This document shows, in pieces, positions 53,348 to 60,953 of a stretch of 64,000 nucleotides of DNA (position 1 is its first letter; each line of letters opens with the position of its first letter). The DNA comes from Canibacter sp052085365 (GTDB taxonomy: Bacteria > Actinomycetota > Actinomycetes > Actinomycetales > Microbacteriaceae): the NCBI GenBank assembly GCA_052085365.1, contig JBQDFP010000008.1, forward strand, positions 34,983-98,982, in the 5' to 3' direction. The notes beneath the pieces were generated by a model, which worked only from the letters and a program-made list of their open reading frames with translations, did not search any database and was not told the DNA's origin. A program made the translations under genes and the position numbers.

Positions 53348-53358
53348 TTGGGATATTA

Positions 53359-53895
53359 GTGACTTCCGAAACCTTCCAGCTCGCGTCGAATGTTTTACAC
53401 GAAGCTCGTGAACGCCACGTGTATCTTGCGACCGCAGAATCATTGACCGGTGGCATGCTCAGTGCACGCTTAGTTGATGTTCCGGGAGCTTCAGATGTGT
53501 TTGTTGGAGGAGTTGTTGCTTACGCAACCCCGTTGAAGCACAGTCTCTTGTCAGTGGATCAGCGACGACTTGATCAAGTAGGAGCGGTAGACCCGCTTGT
53601 GGCTATGCACATGGCGCGAGGTGCACGCACACGGTGTTCGCAACAAATTCTCGGTCAGGTGCACGAGCCAGAATTTGGGCTCGCAACCACCGGTGTTGCG
53701 GGGCCAGACCCTGATCAGGTAACTGGGTTACCTGCAGGAACCGTGTTTATTGGTGTGAGCAGTCCACGCGGCGACCGGTCGGTGCAGCTACAACTTACTG
53801 GAGACCGGACAGCGATACGAGAAGCGACCGTCAACGCTGCTCTTGCTGAACTTCTCGCAGAACTCCGAGCTCACTCAAGTGAGCATGAGTCGTAG
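53359..53895 (+). CDS. CinA-family nicotinamide-nucleotide amidohydrolase (PncC domain only)
   Basis: 178 aa corresponding to the C-terminal domain of CinA, which deamidates NMN to recycle pyridine nucleotides. Signature blocks: TAESLTGGMLSARLVDVPGAS, GGVVAYATPLKHSLLSV, and ATTGVAGPDPDQVTGLPAGTVFIGV landmarks. The N-terminal MoaB-like domain of full CinA is absent. The GTG start lies 11 bp after pgsA. Confidence 0.9.
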   Translation: MTSETFQLASNVLHEARERHVYLATAESLTGGMLSARLVDVPGASDVFVGGVVAYATPLKHSLLSVDQRRLDQVGAVDPLVAMHMARGARTRCSQQILGQVHEPEFGLATTGVAGPDPDQVTGLPAGTVFIGVSSPRGDRSVQLQLTGDRTAIREATVNAALAELLAELRAHSSEHES

Positions 53896-53942
53896 GCGTA
53901 TTTGAGGCAAATTTGAGGACTTTTATCAACAAATTCACAAAC

Positions 53943-53970
53943 TTGAGTCAGATATACTCATATTTATAAA
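53943..53970 (+). promoter_or_regulatory. promoter of the ClgR-like gene with dyad in the spacer
   Basis: TTGAGT (53943-53948) and TATAAA (53965-53970) are spaced by 16 bp. An inverted repeat TGAGT-N7-ACTCA (53944-53960) overlaps the -35 box, and a second imperfect dyad TAACCGC/GTGGTTA lies at 53980-54002. Both are possible sites for autoregulation. Confidence 0.5.
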
Positions 53971-54088
53971 ACATGGGAATAACCGCGCACCCTCTGTGGT
54001 TACAGCCTGTGACAGCAAAAAATATGTGACAAGACAACGGTGGTATTGACCGCTAGGCTTGATTACACAGACTTAAAGGAGGACCCAC

Positions 54089-54415
54089 ATGGTGCTTGTG
54101 CGTCAAGAAATCGGCGATGTACTGCGTGATTTCCGGCTGCAAAAAGGTCGGACGCTGCGCAAGGTCGCTGGTGACGCGAGCGTAGCGCTGGGGTACCTGA
54201 GCGAGGTAGAGCGTGGACAGAAAGAAGCGTCCAGCGAGATTCTCGCCGCGGTTGCCGAAGCGCTAGATACGCCGCTATCGGTGATAATGGGGGAAGTAAG
54301 CCAACGACTGTCGGTCGTTGAAGGCCTTGCTGCTCCGCTGAGCACGACCGTTCCAGACACAGTTCCTGACGAACTCGTTACTGGGTATGGTTCAGCGTTA
54401 GCTGCACGCCCATAA
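54089..54415 (+). CDS. XRE-family regulator, ClgR-like
   Basis: 108 aa. One helix-turn-helix domain spans about residues 8-66 (RKVAGDASVALGYLSEVERGQKE), the pattern of ClgR/Rv2745c, an activator of clp protease and stress genes in actinobacteria. The C-terminus has the short Ala-Ala-Arg-Pro end; ClgR in relatives is itself turned over by Clp through its C-terminus. AAAGGAGG lies 7 bases before the ATG. The position between cinA and recA is conserved for this family. Confidence 0.85.
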   Translation: MVLVRQEIGDVLRDFRLQKGRTLRKVAGDASVALGYLSEVERGQKEASSEILAAVAEALDTPLSVIMGEVSQRLSVVEGLAAPLSTTVPDTVPDELVTGYGSALAARP

Positions 54416-54426
54416 CATTATGTGTA

Positions 54427-54457
54427 ATGCGCCCGAAACACGTGGTTTCGGGCGCAT
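54427..54457 (+). terminator. intrinsic terminator after the ClgR-like gene
   Basis: A 12-bp stem ATGCGCCCGAAA/TTTCGGGCGCAT with a 7-base loop, then TTCTATTTTT. Confidence 0.92.
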
Positions 54458-54483
54458 TTCTATTTTTAGACAAAAGGACCTTC

Positions 54484-54708
54484 ATGAAACGCAGTGAATT
54501 TAGACGTGCGGTAGAAGAAGAGTTCGGCGAAGTTTATTCTGGCGTAGTTTTGCGGGACTACTGGTTGCCCAGTCTGGGAATGACCGGTAGTGAGGCGCTT
54601 GACGATGGTGCCACTCCGAGAAATGTGTGGCTCGCGCTGTGCGATGAGTTTCATGTTTCTGCTGAACGTCGGTATGGCCGGGGGCTGCTCGACCCGAAAG
54701 ACGAGTGA
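54484..54708 (+). CDS. DUF3046 family protein
   Basis: 74 aa. The sequence MKRSEFRRAVEEEFG, YSGVVLRDYWLPSLG and the closing CDEFHVSAERRYGRGL match DUF3046, a small actinobacterial family nearly always next to recA and of unknown function. AAAAGGAC precedes the ATG at 54484; an earlier in-frame ATG lies inside the preceding terminator and is rejected. Confidence 0.88.
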   Translation: MKRSEFRRAVEEEFGEVYSGVVLRDYWLPSLGMTGSEALDDGATPRNVWLALCDEFHVSAERRYGRGLLDPKDE

Positions 54709-54735
54709 TCGTTCGACACGCCTTGAGTCATGCTT

Positions 54736-54749
54736 CGAATATCTGTTCG
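54736..54749. promoter_or_regulatory. LexA (SOS) box upstream of recA
   Basis: CGAATATCTGTTCG fits the Gram-positive/actinobacterial LexA consensus CGAAC-N4-GTTCG with one base changed. The symmetry extends to 7-bp arms CTTCGAA/TTCGAAG. It lies about 200 bp before the recA start, consistent with a long recA leader. Confidence 0.8.
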
Positions 54750-54946
54750 AAGAGTGGTACTGTCCTTCACAGGGAGTAATCAACTCAAAAGAACCCACAA
54801 GTCGCCCCTCAAAGTCAGCAATGTCGGTCGTGTGATTTAGAGTTCAGAGTGATTCACCCCCTACGCCTTGTCCGCGCTTCGGTGCGAGGCAGCCTGTAGG
54901 CAGCAACCCAGACGAAAACGTCGAAAACATGGAAGGTCTCAGCATC

Positions 54947-56026
54947 ATGGCCCAAAAAGATCGCGATAAAGCACTCGAGGTCGCACTCGCACAAATTGAT
55001 AAGCAGTTCGGCAAAGGCGCGATCATGCGCATGGGTAGCGATGATCGTCCACCGGTCGAAGTGATTCCCACTGGTTCAATTGCACTCGACGTTGCGCTGG
55101 GTATAGGAGGTTTACCTCGCGGTCGCGTTGTTGAGATTTATGGTCCTGAATCATCGGGTAAAACCACGCTGACACTCCACGCAATTGCGAATGCGCAGCG
55201 AGGTGGCGGAATCGCGGCGTTTATCGATGCCGAGCATGCGCTCGACCCTGAGTATGCTCGTAAGCTTGGTGTTGATATTGATGAGCTCTTGGTCTCACAG
55301 CCTGACACTGGCGAACAAGCACTCGAAATTGCCGACATGTTGATTCGATCAGGATCAGTTGACCTCGTAGTCGTCGACTCCGTTGCAGCGCTTGTTCCCG
55401 AAGCTGAGATCAAGGGTGAAATGGGAGATGCTCACGTTGGACTCCAAGCTCGGCTAATGTCGCAGGCTCTGCGTAAAATTACCGGCGGTCTGAACACGAC
55501 AAAAACCACCGCGATTTTTATTAACCAGCTCCGTGAAAAAGTCGGGGTCTTCTTTGGCAGCCCAGAAACTACCTCGGGTGGTAAAGCCCTCAAATTCTAC
55601 GCGTCTGTGCGACTCGACATCCGCCGCATACAGACGTTGAAAGATGGCACAGACGCGGTCGGTAACCGCACGCGTGTGAAGGTTGTGAAGAACAAGATGG
55701 CGCCGCCATTCAAACAAGCAGAGTTCGATATCTTGTACGGTGAAGGCATCTCCCGTGAAGGTTCGCTTATTGACCTTGGTGTTGAAGGCGGTTTCGTTAA
55801 GAAGAGTGGTGCTTGGTACACCTACGAGGGTGACCAGCTCGGTCAAGGCCTTGAGAATGCACGACGCTTCTTGAAGCAGCATCCAGACGTGGCAGCTGAG
55901 ATTGAGCAAAAGATTCTGAACGATATGGGGATTGGTGCCGAGGCTGTGGCTGAAAAAGCGGCTGCCAAGAAGCTCACCAAAGATGATGCTGATCAAGCAG
56001 CTCAGGATGCACGACTCGGGGCATAG
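54947..56026 (+). CDS. recA: recombinase RecA
   Basis: Strand-exchange ATPase and SOS co-protease. 359 aa. Walker A GPESSGKTT at about 66-74, the signature ALKFYASVRLDIRR, and DNA-binding loop segment NQLREKVGVFFGSPETTSGG landmark. GGAAGG precedes the ATG at 54947, preferred to the ATG 18 bases upstream. recX follows after 5 bp. No intein. Confidence 0.97.
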   Translation: MAQKDRDKALEVALAQIDKQFGKGAIMRMGSDDRPPVEVIPTGSIALDVALGIGGLPRGRVVEIYGPESSGKTTLTLHAIANAQRGGGIAAFIDAEHALDPEYARKLGVDIDELLVSQPDTGEQALEIADMLIRSGSVDLVVVDSVAALVPEAEIKGEMGDAHVGLQARLMSQALRKITGGLNTTKTTAIFINQLREKVGVFFGSPETTSGGKALKFYASVRLDIRRIQTLKDGTDAVGNRTRVKVVKNKMAPPFKQAEFDILYGEGISREGSLIDLGVEGGFVKKSGAWYTYEGDQLGQGLENARRFLKQHPDVAAEIEQKILNDMGIGAEAVAEKAAAKKLTKDDADQAAQDARLGA

Positions 56027-56031
56027 CCACT

Positions 56032-56808
56032 ATGGTTGTTCGATTCATTCCGGATGAGACACCGCCCAAACAACATCGTGAAGATCGTGAGGATCTCGCT
56101 GAGATCATTGAACTGAGAAGCCTTCTGGGGAAGCCTGAGCAAGGAACAACAGCGTCGCGAGACCACGAACGGTCTGACAGAAACGACCTGCACGAACGGT
56201 CAGTTGAAGAAGCTAGAACGGTCTTATCTCTTGCAGAACACAAGACCGTGCAAGCCAACGAACATGCGCGGACCGAGGCAGTGACTACCCACGCGGGTAC
56301 TCGTGACATCCCGCTCGAAGAACGCGAAGCATACACTGAAGGAATTCGAATCCTTGCCCGTAAACAACTCTCCGCTGCAGAGCTACGGCGGGAACTGTTG
56401 CACCGGGACAACGATCCACAAGACGTTGAAGAAGTGGTGTTTGAATTCATCGACCGTCTCTACCTCGATGATGAAGGACTTGCTCGTACACTGAGTGAAT
56501 CATTGAGAGAAAAGAAGCAGGCCAGCAGGGCTGAAATTGCTCGCAAACTACATCAACGATTTATCGATCGCGCCGTAGTTGATGCAGTGGTGGCCGAAAT
56601 AGATATGGAAAGCGAATACTCGCTTCTTGACGAGGCAGCCCAGAAACGGTCACGCCGACTGCTAGGACTCGACCGCGAAACGGCCGAGCGTCGTCTTCTA
56701 GGGTTTCTCGCACGGCGTGGGTGGCAAGGTGAGGCGGCCCGGAACGCGGCTCGCGCGGCTCTCGACGAAGCAGGCATAGGTTCTCGTGGCAGTGTAAGGT
56801 TTCGCTAA
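56032..56808 (+). CDS. recX: regulatory protein RecX with long N-terminal extension
   Basis: Inhibitor of RecA filaments. 258 aa. The three-helix RecX repeats occupy about residues 97-250 (ILARKQLSAAELRREL, FIDRLYLDDEGLAR, RRLLGLDRETAERRLLGFLARRGW as landmarks). The first 95 residues are charged, Glu/Arg/His-rich and low in hydrophobics, so probably disordered. The start is 5 bp after recA, indicating one operon. Confidence 0.92.
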   Translation: MVVRFIPDETPPKQHREDREDLAEIIELRSLLGKPEQGTTASRDHERSDRNDLHERSVEEARTVLSLAEHKTVQANEHARTEAVTTHAGTRDIPLEEREAYTEGIRILARKQLSAAELRRELLHRDNDPQDVEEVVFEFIDRLYLDDEGLARTLSESLREKKQASRAEIARKLHQRFIDRAVVDAVVAEIDMESEYSLLDEAAQKRSRRLLGLDRETAERRLLGFLARRGWQGEAARNAARAALDEAGIGSRGSVRFR

Positions 56809-56832
56809 AAATCCCACGTAGAATGGGCAATC

Positions 56833-58371
56833 ATGAGTACTGTACTGAGCGAACCAACCCGGATTAGTCCATCGTCTGCAGCGCTGAACACAGATGGGTC
56901 ACCCCGCACCTATATGGTTCGTACATTTGGGTGTCAAATGAACGTGCACGACTCTGAACGACTCGCGGGCTCCCTCGAAGCGGCGGGTTACCTGCCTGCC
57001 GCCCAAGATGAACAGGCCGACGTGGTGGTTATTAACACCTGCGCAGTTCGTGAGAACGCCGACAACAAGCTTTATGGAAACCTCGGGTATCTCGCGAGTG
57101 TGAAACGTAAGCATGAAGGTATGCAGATTGCGGTCGGCGGCTGCCTCGCGCAAAAAGATCAAGGAACGATTCTTGAGAAAGCCCCCTGGGTAGATGTGGT
57201 GTTTGGCACCCATAATATGGGGTCGTTACCTGCACTGCTCGAGCGTTCTCGGCACAATGAGGAAGCACAACTCGAAATTCTTGAGTCTCTTGAAGTCTTT
57301 CCGTCAACATTGCCGACGAAACGAGAGTCAGTTTCTAGCGGGTGGGTATCCATCTCTGTTGGGTGCAACAATACCTGCACGTTCTGTATCGTCCCAACGC
57401 TTCGCGGTAAAGAAAAAGATCGTCGACCGGGCGATATTCTCTCGGAAGTTCAAGCCCTCGTCGACGACGGCGCAATCGAAGTGACTTTGCTGGGGCAAAA
57501 CGTGAATAGCTACGGCGTCGAATTTGGGGACCGTCAAGCATTTAGCAAATTGCTTCGAGCAATGGGCACAGTTGAGGGTCTCGAACGCGTACGGTTTACG
57601 AGCCCGCACCCGGCAGCCTTCACCGACGACGTGATTGAAGCGATGGCTGAGACTCCCAATGTGATGCCGCAGTTGCATATGCCGTTGCAGTCCGGTTCTG
57701 ATCGAATCCTCAAGGCGATGCGTCGTTCCTACCGCAACCGGAAATACCTGGGAATTCTCGAAAGAGTTCGCGAGCTCATTCCTGACGCAGCCATCACGAC
57801 TGACATTATTGTGGGATTCCCGGGGGAGACTGAAGAAGACTTCCAAGAAACAATGCGGGTTCTTACTGAATCCCGATTCCAGAACGCGTTCACTTTTCAA
57901 TACTCGATACGTCCCGGAACACCCGCAGCGACGATGGCGGATCAAGTGCCGAAAGAAGTCGTGCAGGAACGATACGAGCGACTCACCGAGCTGCAAGAAC
58001 GGATCTCCTTCGAAGAAAACCAAAAGCAGCTCGGTCGTACCCTCGAGATTCTGGTCTCCGCAGGTGAAGGACGAAAGGACGACTCGCGACACCGTTTAAG
58101 CGGTCGTGCTCGAGATCATCGCCTGGTTCACTTCACTGTTCCCAGTGGTGCCGAATTGCCACGTCCCGGAGACATCGTGACGGCTATCGCAACCGATGCG
58201 ACGCCGTTCTTCCTCCTGGCAGATGACACCTCAGCGTATTCAGTGCGTCGGACTCGTTCAGGAGATGCCTGGGACCGCAGCCAGGCAGATAGCTGCGGAG
58301 TGCCAGCACCGGGAGGAGCAAAAGGCGCTGTAAACCTTGGTCTTCCATCGTTACGAGTACGAGAGTCGTGA
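56833..58371 (+). CDS. miaB: tRNA-2-methylthio-N6-dimethylallyladenosine synthase
   Basis: Radical-SAM methylthiotransferase that modifies A37 of tRNAs reading UNN codons. 512 aa. The N-terminal UPF0004 domain carries cluster cysteines (FGCQMN, INTCAV, GGCLAQ); the radical-SAM cysteines are at 178, 182 and 185; a C-terminal TRAM domain follows (about 385-450). The final 60 residues are a polar extension. TAGAAT lies 8 bases before the ATG. miaA overlaps the end, so both i6A37 steps are co-expressed. Confidence 0.96.
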   Translation: MSTVLSEPTRISPSSAALNTDGSPRTYMVRTFGCQMNVHDSERLAGSLEAAGYLPAAQDEQADVVVINTCAVRENADNKLYGNLGYLASVKRKHEGMQIAVGGCLAQKDQGTILEKAPWVDVVFGTHNMGSLPALLERSRHNEEAQLEILESLEVFPSTLPTKRESVSSGWVSISVGCNNTCTFCIVPTLRGKEKDRRPGDILSEVQALVDDGAIEVTLLGQNVNSYGVEFGDRQAFSKLLRAMGTVEGLERVRFTSPHPAAFTDDVIEAMAETPNVMPQLHMPLQSGSDRILKAMRRSYRNRKYLGILERVRELIPDAAITTDIIVGFPGETEEDFQETMRVLTESRFQNAFTFQYSIRPGTPAATMADQVPKEVVQERYERLTELQERISFEENQKQLGRTLEILVSAGEGRKDDSRHRLSGRARDHRLVHFTVPSGAELPRPGDIVTAIATDATPFFLLADDTSAYSVRRTRSGDAWDRSQADSCGVPAPGGAKGAVNLGLPSLRVRES

Positions 58372-59330
58372 CAGTCTCCAGAGTTCAGCCACTGATTGCT
58401 GTCATCGGTGCGACAGGTACTGGAAAAAGTGCTCTCGCAGTACGACTGGCTGAAGAACTCACGGAGCGTGGATATTTTGCAGAAATTATCAGTGCTGATG
58501 CGATGCAGCTCTACCGCGGCATGGATATCGGCACCGCCAAAATCACGACGGAAGAACAGCGCGGTATCCGTCATCACATGCTTGATGTACTCAAGCCGTT
58601 CGAAGAAGCAACCGTTGCTGGCTATCAAAGACATGCCCGCAGGACTGTAGAAGCAATTGAATCACGTGGTGCAGTACCGATCATTGCGGGCGGAAGCGGT
58701 CTGTACGTGAATGCTGTGCTGTACGACTTCCAATTTCCCGGAAGTGACAGCGACGTGCGGAGAACGCTGAATGAGAAATTAGAGTTGACGGGCCTCGACT
58801 CGCTCGTAAATGAGCTCCTGAGCCGGGACCCTGCAGCGGCCACAACCGTCGACCTGAAAAACTCCAGACGAGTCGTTCGCGCGCTTGAAGTGCTCACCGT
58901 TACCGGCAAACCCATGGCAGCCCAATTACCGAGCGATCCGATCCCCGTTCGTGACACCATGGTGATCGATGTGCATGAAGAACGCAGTGCCCTCGTTGAG
59001 CGACTCGATCGGCGAGTAACGCAAATGTGGCGAGCTGGTCTCGTCCAAGAAACCGAGACGCTCATTCAGCATGGAATCCGTACCGGACCGACCGCGAGCC
59101 GAGCAATAGGGTACATGCAGGCACTTGCTCAGCTCGATGGCGATCTCGCCGAAAGCGAAGCGATTGAGCTGACACAAAAACTTACTCGCCGATACGCACG
59201 GCGGCAGGTGAGTTGGTTTAAGCGGTTACCTGATCGGCTCACGGTGACAAGCGATGAATCCACACGGGAAGAAACAGTGCGACGGCTTATCAATGACTGG
59301 GAGAGCCGACCAGACTCCCCAATAGAATAA
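58368..59330 (+). CDS. miaA: tRNA dimethylallyltransferase
   Basis: Transfers dimethylallyl to A37 of tRNA, giving the substrate of MiaB. 320 aa. The P-loop GATGTGKS is at 14-21, the catalytic region SADAMQLYRGMDIGTAK at about 43-59, and the TGRPM-like segment here is TGKPMAAQL. The GTG start overlaps the miaB stop (GTGA). Confidence 0.96.
   Translation: MTVSRVQPLIAVIGATGTGKSALAVRLAEELTERGYFAEIISADAMQLYRGMDIGTAKITTEEQRGIRHHMLDVLKPFEEATVAGYQRHARRTVEAIESRGAVPIIAGGSGLYVNAVLYDFQFPGSDSDVRRTLNEKLELTGLDSLVNELLSRDPAAATTVDLKNSRRVVRALEVLTVTGKPMAAQLPSDPIPVRDTMVIDVHEERSALVERLDRRVTQMWRAGLVQETETLIQHGIRTGPTASRAIGYMQALAQLDGDLAESEAIELTQKLTRRYARRQVSWFKRLPDRLTVTSDESTREETVRRLINDWESRPDSPIE
59323..59328 (+). promoter_or_regulatory. 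-10 hexamer of a probable leaderless promoter for the dapF homologue
   Basis: TAGAAT overlaps the end of miaA and is followed by 6 bases and the ATG at 59335. No Shine-Dalgarno. The gene can thus be expressed apart from miaB-miaA. Confidence 0.55.
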
Positions 59331-59334
59331 ACAT

Positions 59335-60213
59335 ATGGTGAAGCTGAAATTTTATAAAGGACACTGCAACGGCAGCGACACAATCGTTGTAATGGCCTCC
59401 AACGAGCAGCCCCTCACCGGTCCGCAGATTAGCCAGCTTTGCAACCGAAATACTGGGCCAGGTGCGCAAAGCCTGACCGTCCTCCACCGTGTCGAAGATG
59501 ACCCGCAGGCCGCGAAACTACGCAAGCTAGATCCCGAATTGAAATGGGTTGCGCAAGTATTTAACGCACAAGGCGAACTCACTTCTCAACGTTCAACTGC
59601 GCTGCGTGTGGCTGCAAATGTGCTCATCGAAACAGGACGAGAAAGTTTCGAACGCAGAGACACTATCCCATTTGCGACCACCGAGGGAATCACTGATGTC
59701 CTTATCGGTTCTGTGAACACGAGTATTGATCTGGGGCGCTGGAAGCTTGATGGAGAACGTCTCGTCTTGTCAGCCGAGGAGCGGGTGCAACGGCCCGGGC
59801 TTGGCATATCAATCGACGCAGAGTACACCGTGGTTGCTGTTGCGAGCTCGAGCGAGCTCGACAGCCTCAATCTTTCGCGCACAGTCGAAGTTGCACCGCA
59901 CACCGAGGGTGAGCAGCTCGTGATCTATGTCACCCCGAGCGAGAACGTCATTAAAGACGGTATTGGGCAAATACACGCACGAACACACTCAAGCATGTAC
60001 GGAGAAACACAAGCGACGGGTGCGGCACTCGCGGCTGGTGCGCTGGCTTTCCGCCACTGGGGTGGGCCTGAAATGCCGCACCATTGGAGAGTGACCACCA
60101 AAGAAGGGTCCGCTGCAGTCCGCATGTACCCAACCGAAGAAGGGGAACATGTCTCGACAGCTGCGCCCGTGTCACTGTCGTTTGTTGGAGAAACACTGAC
60201 CGAGGGCGCCTAA
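59335..60213 (+). CDS. diaminopimelate epimerase homologue lacking catalytic cysteines
   Basis: 292 aa with the two-domain DapF fold pattern and position (after miaA, before hflX) where actinobacteria carry dapF. Canonical active-site motifs are degraded. The MCGNG loop is replaced by residues 85-89 QRSTA with Arg86 in the Cys place. GETRSCGTG reads GETQATGAA with Thr228 in the Cys place. KGxGxxNDF reads KGHCNGSDT, GADG reads GAQS, and the GNPH motif reads DAEY. An ordinary epimerase reaction is therefore not expected. The frame is intact and has its own promoter, so it looks like a maintained pseudoenzyme rather than a decayed gene. Confidence 0.8.
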   Translation: MVKLKFYKGHCNGSDTIVVMASNEQPLTGPQISQLCNRNTGPGAQSLTVLHRVEDDPQAAKLRKLDPELKWVAQVFNAQGELTSQRSTALRVAANVLIETGRESFERRDTIPFATTEGITDVLIGSVNTSIDLGRWKLDGERLVLSAEERVQRPGLGISIDAEYTVVAVASSSELDSLNLSRTVEVAPHTEGEQLVIYVTPSENVIKDGIGQIHARTHSSMYGETQATGAALAAGALAFRHWGGPEMPHHWRVTTKEGSAAVRMYPTEEGEHVSTAAPVSLSFVGETLTEGA

Positions 60214-60229
60214 ACGCTGCTCGGAGCAA

Positions 60230-60877
60230 TCAGTCGAGATCCCGTGAGTCCGTTTCTTCGGATTCACGTTCCCGGGCAAGAACTTCAATAATATGGAATC
60301 CCTTGTCACGAGCGTAACGGTCAACTTCATGAGTCTCGGCGAAACGTTTCGTAATCCACGCTTGTAATGATTCTGCGCCCAGGTGCTTTGCCACCACCAA
60401 ATATGCGGCGCCACCAGACACCAGCCGTGGCAGCCAGGTTTCAAGTAGTTCATGTAGCTGCTGCTTACCGACCCGGATCGGAGGGTTAGATCGAATCTCA
60501 GCGAAGCTCATCGAGGCCGGAACGTCTTCGGGACGCGCGACCCGAACCTGGGTCAGGCCGAGCCGCTCAGCATTCTGCTTCGTGAGTGCAAGTGAACGTT
60601 CATTGACGTCTACACCCCATACGCGCGTTTGCGGAGCACGCAGCGCCGCATCGAGAGCGATCGGCCCCCAACCACAACCAATGTCAAGAATGTCACCGAC
60701 GGCTGGTGGGTCAGGCACCTGACGAAGCAATACCGAGGTCCCGCGATCGAGTTGCTCTGGGCTAAATACGCCTGACGATGTCGTGACCTGATAACTCTCA
60801 CCCGCGAGTGCGACGCAGATGTCTCGCGGCTTGGCAGGAGAACTAGGGGACTCAGAAAAATAATGGCTCGAACTCAC
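60230..60877 (-). CDS. RsmC/RlmG-like class I SAM methyltransferase
   Basis: 215 aa from the GTG at 60877. The MTS domain is clear: GVFSPEQLDRGTSVLL near residue 36, SAM-binding ILDIGCGWGPIALDAAL landmark, VDVNERSLALTKQNA, and the catalytic NPP motif in RSNPPIRVG. The family methylates guanine N2 in rRNA; the precise target is not known. The GTG start is preferred to the longer frame because homologues begin SSHYF and a GATACT box lies 6 bases upstream. Confidence 0.87.
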   Translation of the reverse strand: MSSSHYFSESPSSPAKPRDICVALAGESYQVTTSSGVFSPEQLDRGTSVLLRQVPDPPAVGDILDIGCGWGPIALDAALRAPQTRVWGVDVNERSLALTKQNAERLGLTQVRVARPEDVPASMSFAEIRSNPPIRVGKQQLHELLETWLPRLVSGGAAYLVVAKHLGAESLQAWITKRFAETHEVDRYARDKGFHIIEVLARERESEETDSRDLD

Positions 60878-60883
60878 CCGAAC

Positions 60884-60889
60884 AGTATC
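60884..60889 (-). promoter_or_regulatory. -10 hexamer of a probable leaderless promoter for the RsmC-like gene
   Basis: Minus-strand GATACT, 6 bases before the GTG at 60877. It shares the 76-bp divergent region with the hflX promoter, whose TAGACT lies at 60939-60944, 9 bases before the hflX ATG. Confidence 0.45.
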
Positions 60890-60953
60890 CCACGTCGCAT
60901 GGCGTACCTTCGCACTGCCGTGATTCAGCAAGACCGCCTAGACTAGACAGTAG

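Noticed and set aside
54427..54483. N-terminal extension of the DUF3046 gene
   Set aside because: The extension would be translated from the preceding terminator hairpin; the ATG at 54484 has a good ribosome binding site and matches the family start.
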